Assembly: GCA_035507915.1 (NCBI GenBank) | Contig: DATJNS010000283.1 | Location: 1-18,676 of the forward strand | Source: JACQAI01 sp035507915 | GTDB lineage: Bacteria; Pseudomonadota; Alphaproteobacteria; Elsterales; Elsteraceae | DNA length: 18,676 nucleotides | Direction of reading: 5' to 3' | In this document: in pieces, positions 14,705 to 18,676 of the stretch | Layout: each line of letters starts with the position of its first letter | Position numbering within the stretch: position 1 is the first letter of the stretch | Notes under the pieces: model-generated | What the model saw: the letters and a program-made list of their open reading frames with translations, nothing else | Databases searched by the model: none | What the model was told of the DNA's origin: nothing | Made by a program: the position numbers and the translations under genes

Positions 14705-15685
14705 GTGCGGCGGATCGTCATCATTTTGGTCGTCTTCGGCGCGGCGGTGGCGACCGTGTGGTGGTGGCAGCAGCGCGCCGCCGCCCCGCCGGCCTGGCAG
14801 GGCTACGCCGAAGCCGACTACGTCAAGGTCGGGCCGGTGCTCCAGGGCCTGCTGACCGAGGTCTCGGTCGCGCGCGGCGACAAGGTCGCGGCCGGCGCGC
14901 CCCTGTTCCGGCAGGACGACACCGCCGAGCGCGCGCAACGCGACCAGGCGGCGCGTCAGCTCGGCCAGGCCGAGGAGCAGCTGGCCAATCTCAAGGCCGC
15001 CAGCAAGCCGACCGAGATCACCCAAGCCGAGGCCAACCTCGCCGACGCGCAGGCGACCTTGAAGCGCAACCAGCTCGATCTCGCGCGCAGCGAGGCGCTG
15101 CTGCACGGCGGCTATGCGACCCAGCAGACGGTCGATCAGCAGCGCGCCGCGGTCCGCTCCTCCGAGGCGAAGGTGCAGCAGACCGCCGCGGCGCTCGAGC
15201 AGTCGCGGCTGCCGATGGGCCGCGACACCGAGATCAAGGCCCAGCGCGCCGCGGTCGATGCGCTGCGCGCCGCGCTCGAGATGGCCGAGTGGCGCCTGGC
15301 GCAGCGCACCGTGGTGGCGCCGGCCGCCGGCCGCATCGCCGACGTGCTGGCGCGGCCCGGCGAGACCATCGCGGCCGGCACGCCGGTCGTCTCGCTGCTG
15401 CCGCCGCCCAACATCTTCGTGCGCTTCTTCGTGCCCGAGAGCGCGCTCGCGACCCTGCATCGCGGCGCCCCGGTGAGCTTCACGTGCGACGCCTGCCCGG
15501 CCGGTCTCGGCGGCACGGTCTCGTTCATCGCGCCGCAGGCCGAGTACACGCCGCCGGTGATCTACAGCGAGTCCACGCGCGCCAAGCTGGTCTACCAGAT
15601 CGAGGCGCGGCCGCCGCCCGATCAGGCGACCGTGCTCAATCCCGGCCAGCCAGTCGAGGTGCGGCCGGACGGCGCGCGCCCATGA
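14705..15685 (+). CDS. HlyD-family periplasmic adaptor (YbhG-like) of an ABC exporter
   Basis: A 326-residue membrane-fusion protein anchored by one N-terminal TM (about 4-22, no lipobox). A lipoyl-like half (about 38-70) is followed by a long coiled-coil hairpin rich in Ala/Gln/Arg (about 72-200) and the second lipoyl half (RTVVAPAAGRIADVLARPGETIAAGTPV, 201-228). A beta-barrel domain ends the protein. A CxxC pair (CDAC, 261-264) precedes the block SFIAPQAEYTPPVIYS, which is characteristic of the YbhG/YhiI group. Start GTG 14705 directly precedes the charged-hydrophobic anchor, with a modest GGAA-type Shine-Dalgarno. The stop overlaps the ATPase start by ATGA. It would link the inner-membrane ABC pump to an outer-membrane channel encoded elsewhere. 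Confidence 0.9.
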   Translation: MRRIVIILVVFGAAVATVWWWQQRAAAPPAWQGYAEADYVKVGPVLQGLLTEVSVARGDKVAAGAPLFRQDDTAERAQRDQAARQLGQAEEQLANLKAASKPTEITQAEANLADAQATLKRNQLDLARSEALLHGGYATQQTVDQQRAAVRSSEAKVQQTAAALEQSRLPMGRDTEIKAQRAAVDALRAALEMAEWRLAQRTVVAPAAGRIADVLARPGETIAAGTPVVSLLPPPNIFVRFFVPESALATLHRGAPVSFTCDACPAGLGGTVSFIAPQAEYTPPVIYSESTRAKLVYQIEARPPPDQATVLNPGQPVEVRPDGARP

Positions 15686-16662
15686 CCTCCCTCGTGAGCC
15701 CGCCCGCCCGCGACGCCGCGATCGACGTGCACGGGCTGCACAAGAGCTTCGGCGCGCGCCGGGTCGTCGACGGGCTGGAGCTCACGGTCGCGGCCGGCGA
15801 GGTGTGCGGTTTCCTGGGCGCCAACGGCAGCGGCAAGACGACCACGATCCGCATGCTGTGCGGGCTCCTGACGCCCGACGGCGGATCCGGGACGTGCCTC
15901 GGCCTGGACATCGTCAAGGACGCCGCGCGCATCCGCCGCCAGGTCGGCTACATGACCCAGCGCTTCAGCCTCTACGAGGACCTGACCGTCCGCGAGAATC
16001 TCGATTTCGTCGCGCGCGTCTACGAGATGGCCGATCGCGCCGCGGCGGTGGCCGCGATCATGACGCGCACCGGACTGGCCGAGCGCGCCGACCAGCTCGC
16101 CGGGCAGCTCTCCGGCGGCTGGAAGCAGCGCCTCGCGCTCGCCGCCTGCGTGCTGCACCGGCCGAAGCTGCTGCTGCTCGACGAGCCGACCGCCGGGGTC
16201 GACGCCGAGGCGCGCCGCGAGTTCTGGGACCTGATCCACGACCTCGCCGGCGAGGGCCTGACCACGCTGGTGTCGACCCACTACATGGACGAGGCCGAGC
16301 GCTGCATGCGCATCGTCTATCTGTCGAACGGCCGCATCGTCGTGCAGGGCGCGCCCGACCAGGTGGTCGCGCGCGCCGGCCTGATCACCTTCGAGGGGAT
16401 CGGCGCCGGGGCCGACGACGCGGCGCGCCGGCTGCGCCGCGCGCCCGGCGTCGATGCCGCCGCGGTGTTCGGCCGTGCGCTGCACGTCGCCGGCACCGAC
16501 CGCGCGGCGCTCGAGCGCGCGATCGCCGAGACGCCCAGCGGCCTGACCTGGCACGAGGTCGCGCCGCGCCTGGAGGACGTGTTCATCCACCTGCTCAACC
16601 AGGCGCACACCGACCGGCCGGATGCCGACGGCACCGGCGACGCGCAAGCCGGCGCGCCATGA
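15682..16662 (+). CDS. ABC-2 type exporter ATPase (YbhF-like, single domain)
   Basis: A 326-residue ATPase. Motifs are Walker A GANGSGKTT (46-54), Q-loop YMTQRFSLYEDLTVREN (90-106, typical of the YbhF/drug-export group), signature LSGGWKQR (143-150), Walker B LLLLDEPTAGVD (163-174) and switch His200. An approximately 100-residue C-terminal extension (225-326) follows, as in ABC-2 ATPases of this group. E. coli YbhF has two ATPase domains, whereas this protein has one and would act as a homodimer. It overlaps the preceding and following genes by ATGA at both ends, so all three products are translationally coupled. The substrate (drug, lipid or other amphiphile) is unknown. Confidence 0.92.
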   Translation: MTSLVSPPARDAAIDVHGLHKSFGARRVVDGLELTVAAGEVCGFLGANGSGKTTTIRMLCGLLTPDGGSGTCLGLDIVKDAARIRRQVGYMTQRFSLYEDLTVRENLDFVARVYEMADRAAAVAAIMTRTGLAERADQLAGQLSGGWKQRLALAACVLHRPKLLLLDEPTAGVDAEARREFWDLIHDLAGEGLTTLVSTHYMDEAERCMRIVYLSNGRIVVQGAPDQVVARAGLITFEGIGAGADDAARRLRRAPGVDAAAVFGRALHVAGTDRAALERAIAETPSGLTWHEVAPRLEDVFIHLLNQAHTDRPDADGTGDAQAGAP

Positions 16663-17783
16663 CGGGCTTCAATTGGCGGCGCTTCCTCGCCGTGCTGCGC
16701 AAGGAATGGATCCAGGTGCGCCGCGATCCGATGACATTGCGCCTCATCATCGCGCTGCCGGTGATGCAGCTCTTCCTGTTCGGTTTCGCGATCAATTCCG
16801 ATCCCAAGCATCTGCCGACCGGGTTGCTGGTGGCCGAGCATTCGCGTTACGAGCGCACCATCGTCGCGGCCCTGCAGAACACCGGCTATTACGACATCCG
16901 GCCGATGGCGTCGGAGGCCGCCGCCGAGCGCGCGCTCGCCGACGGCGAGGTCATGTTCGTCGTCAACATACCGCCCAACTTCGAGCGCTCGGTCGACCGC
17001 GGCGAGGCGCCGTCGGTGCTGGTCGACGCCGACGGCAGCGACCCCTCGGCGATCGCCTACGCGGTGTCCGCGCTGCAGCCGGCGGTCGACGCGATCGAGC
17101 GCGACCTGCCGCCGTCCCTCCAGGTCCAGCCGCCGACGCCGCCGTTCCAGTTCGTGGTGCATGCGCGCTACAACCCCGAGCGGCTGACCGCGCTCAACAT
17201 CGTGCCGGGCCTGATCTGCATCGTGCTGACCTTCTCGACCCTGATCGTCACGACCTTGTCGATCACCCGCGAGCGCGAACGCGGCACCATGGAGAACCTG
17301 CTCGCCATGCCGGTGCGGCCGGTCGAGGTCATGATCGCCAAGATCGTGCCCTATATCGGCGTCGGCTACCTGCAGGTCGTGCTCATCATGGCGATCTCGG
17401 CCGTGGTGTTTCACCTGCCGATGCGCGGCTCGATCCCGCTCCTGATGCTGGCGCTCGGCTTGTTCATCGCCAGCAACCTCGCGCTCGGCTTCGTGTTCTC
17501 GACGATCGCGACCAACCAGATGCAGGCGATGCAGCTCGCGCAGTTCACGCTGCTGCCCTCGATCCTGCTCTCCGGCTTCATGTTCCCATTCTCCGGCATG
17601 CCGGTGTGGGCGCAATGGGCCGGCGAGATCTTCCCGACCACGCACGCGCTCCGCATCGTGCGCGGCATCCTGCTCAAGGGCAACGGCTGGGCCGCCATCC
17701 TGCCCGAGCTGTGGCCGATCGCGCTCTTCACGCTCGCGGTCGCGGCCGCCGCGGTGTGGTTCTACCGCGAGACGCTCGATTGA
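16659..17783 (+). CDS. ABC-2 type exporter permease (YbhR/YbhS-like)
   Basis: A 374-residue inner-membrane permease of the ABC2_membrane_3 type. A cytoplasmic start (RRFLAVLRKEWIQVRRDP) leads to TM1 (about 26-46) and a large extracytoplasmic domain (about 48-175). Five further TMs lie at about 179-201, 229-252, 258-282, 293-312 and 349-368. The ITRERERGTMENLLAMPVRP loop (202-221) and the LLSGFMFPFSGMP hinge (303-315) are diagnostic. E. coli has two such genes (ybhS, ybhR); only one is present here, so a homodimer is likely. It begins within the ATPase gene (ATGA overlap) and ends the export operon, convergent with the dehydrogenase gene. Confidence 0.92.
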   Translation: MTGFNWRRFLAVLRKEWIQVRRDPMTLRLIIALPVMQLFLFGFAINSDPKHLPTGLLVAEHSRYERTIVAALQNTGYYDIRPMASEAAAERALADGEVMFVVNIPPNFERSVDRGEAPSVLVDADGSDPSAIAYAVSALQPAVDAIERDLPPSLQVQPPTPPFQFVVHARYNPERLTALNIVPGLICIVLTFSTLIVTTLSITRERERGTMENLLAMPVRPVEVMIAKIVPYIGVGYLQVVLIMAISAVVFHLPMRGSIPLLMLALGLFIASNLALGFVFSTIATNQMQAMQLAQFTLLPSILLSGFMFPFSGMPVWAQWAGEIFPTTHALRIVRGILLKGNGWAAILPELWPIALFTLAVAAAAVWFYRETLD

Positions 17784-17790
17784 GCCGGGC

Positions 17791-17805
17791 GGCGGCGTCG
17801 CCGCC
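17791..17805. terminator. GC-rich hairpin between convergent genes
   Basis: GGCGGCG-T-CGCCGCC is a perfect 7-bp inverted repeat around one base; it would fold as a 6-bp stem with a GTC loop. It fills the 22-bp gap between the permease and dehydrogenase stop codons. It reads the same on both strands and may stop both transcripts, although no T-run is present. Confidence 0.4.
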
Positions 17806-18676
17806 TCAGAACCACGACGCCTTGTCGACCTGGTTGCGCAGCGCGCGCCCGGCCGCGAAGGCGCGGCAGTTGTCGACCATGATGTCGAACCGCCGGTCGT
17901 TCAGGTACGGTCCGTGCCCGGCCATGTGCGGCGTCAGCAGCACGTTCGGCATCGTCCACAAGGGATGCTCGGCCGGCAGCGGCTCCTGCTCGTAGACGTC
18001 GAGCGCCGCGCCGGCGATCTCGCCCGCCGTCAGCGCCGCGACCAGGTCGTCGAGCTTCGTCGTCATGCCGCGTCCGATGTTGATGAAGAACGCCGTACGC
18101 TTCATGCGCTGGAAGCGCGCACGGCCGAAGAAGCCCTCGGTCTCCGGCGTGTGCGGCACGGTCAGGATCACGAAATCCGCGCGCGGCAGCAGGGTGTCGA
18201 GCGCAGCGGCGCGGTGCATCTCCGCGACGCCTTCGGGCTTGTCGGGGCGGCGCTCGTCGATGCCGATAACCGTGATGCCAAACGCGGCGGCAAGGCGCGC
18301 CGCCTCGGCGCCGATCCCGCCGACCCCGACAATCAGCGCCGTCGCCTCGGGCAGGTGCACGACGCTGTCGTCCTCGCGCGGCGCCGGCTTCCACTCGCGG
18401 CGCAGCTGCTGTGGCAGGTAGAGGTGCAGGCCGCGGGCAAACGCCAGCACAAATGACATGATGTGCGCGGCGATATGGTCGTTGTAGATCTCACGGAAAT
18501 TGGTGATCTGCACCGGGTGGGCGATCAGCTCGGGGTAGTAGTACCCGGCCGGCGGCGCCGCCTGCGGCGCCTGCAGCCAGCGCAAATGCCCGGCGCGCGG
18601 CAGCAGCGCCGCGGGGATCGTGCCAAAGGCGCCCTCGGCCAGCGCGATTGCCTGCTCGGCACCCTCGCGCGTCTCC
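17806..18676 (-). CDS. D-2-hydroxyacid dehydrogenase, NAD-dependent (N-terminus outside window)
   Basis: About 289 C-terminal residues are visible. The frame is open to the right edge (first full codon at 18675 on the complement), so the true start is outside; TTG 18583-18585 is internal. The Rossmann dinucleotide site is ALIVGVGGIGAEAARLAAAFG followed by GIDERR, whose Asp prefers NAD. The catalytic set is present: Arg in NIGRG, Glu in DVYEQEPLP and His in TPHMAG. The family comprises lactate/glycerate/phosphoglycerate-type dehydrogenases reducing 2-keto acids. The divergent N-terminal substrate part (LRWLQAPQA, HIAAHIMSFVLAFAR) is the 2-hydroxyacid type rather than serine-pathway SerA, which usually carries an ACT domain; none is present here. 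Specific substrate is unknown. Confidence 0.9.
   Translation of the reverse strand, partial: ETREGAEQAIALAEGAFGTIPAALLPRAGHLRWLQAPQAAPPAGYYYPELIAHPVQITNFREIYNDHIAAHIMSFVLAFARGLHLYLPQQLRREWKPAPREDDSVVHLPEATALIVGVGGIGAEAARLAAAFGITVIGIDERRPDKPEGVAEMHRAAALDTLLPRADFVILTVPHTPETEGFFGRARFQRMKRTAFFINIGRGMTTKLDDLVAALTAGEIAGAALDVYEQEPLPAEHPLWTMPNVLLTPHMAGHGPYLNDRRFDIMVDNCRAFAAGRALRNQVDKASWF

Noticed and set aside
1..18676. tRNA, rRNA, CRISPR, transposase or integrase
   Set aside because: No cloverleaf-like or rRNA-like sequence, no spaced repeats and no recombinase motifs were seen; the composition is uniform.

Overview
The window is a stretch of a very GC-rich bacterial chromosome with dense, tightly packed genes. 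Codon third positions are almost all G or C, GTG and TTG starts occur, and start/stop overlaps are common. This composition, together with the several uptake ABC systems, fits an alphaproteobacterium (Rhodospirillales- or Hyphomicrobiales-like). That placement is inferred from style and gene content, not from a marker gene. I see no tRNA, rRNA, CRISPR array, insertion sequence or phage gene, and no island of odd composition.

Layout. (1) 1-2109, plus strand: the 3' part of tldD and a complete tldE/pmbA, joined by a GTGA overlap. They encode the two halves of the TldD/TldE metalloprotease. (2) 2189-3742, minus strand: a PLP-dependent group II (aromatic-L-amino-acid type) decarboxylase. It is divergent from a small glutathione S-transferase gene (3920-4528, plus). 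(3) 4677-9745, minus strand: a complete peptide/opine/nickel-type (Dpp/Opp) ABC importer operon, in transcription order binding protein, permease B, permease C, fused double ATPase. (4) 9954-11688, plus strand: a NitT/TauT-type ABC ATPase and permease with no binding protein beside them, divergent from the Dpp operon. Next is a separately promoted M24 (Xaa-Pro/creatinase-like) metalloenzyme (11776-13101), then a membrane isoprenylcysteine-methyltransferase-like protein (13299-13883). (5) 13905-17783: an export module. A TetR-family repressor gene (minus) faces a HlyD-type periplasmic adaptor, an ABC-2 ATPase and an ABC-2 permease (plus), which are coupled by ATGA overlaps and resemble YbhG/YbhF/YbhR of E. 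coli. A 19-bp palindrome sits between repressor and exporter genes. (6) 17806-18676, minus strand: a D-2-hydroxyacid dehydrogenase whose N-terminus lies beyond the window.

The main theme is solute traffic: two importers, one drug/lipid-type exporter, and scattered catabolic or detoxification enzymes. The strongest sub-gene signals are the palindrome lying in the spacer of a tetR promoter, a second palindrome (GCAATCGATTGC) overlapping a candidate -35 of the M24 gene, and loss of one canonical Asp metal ligand (to Cys300) in the M24 enzyme. I found no convincing evidence for a wholly new multi-gene system; most of the window is ordinary, well-formed metabolism and transport.
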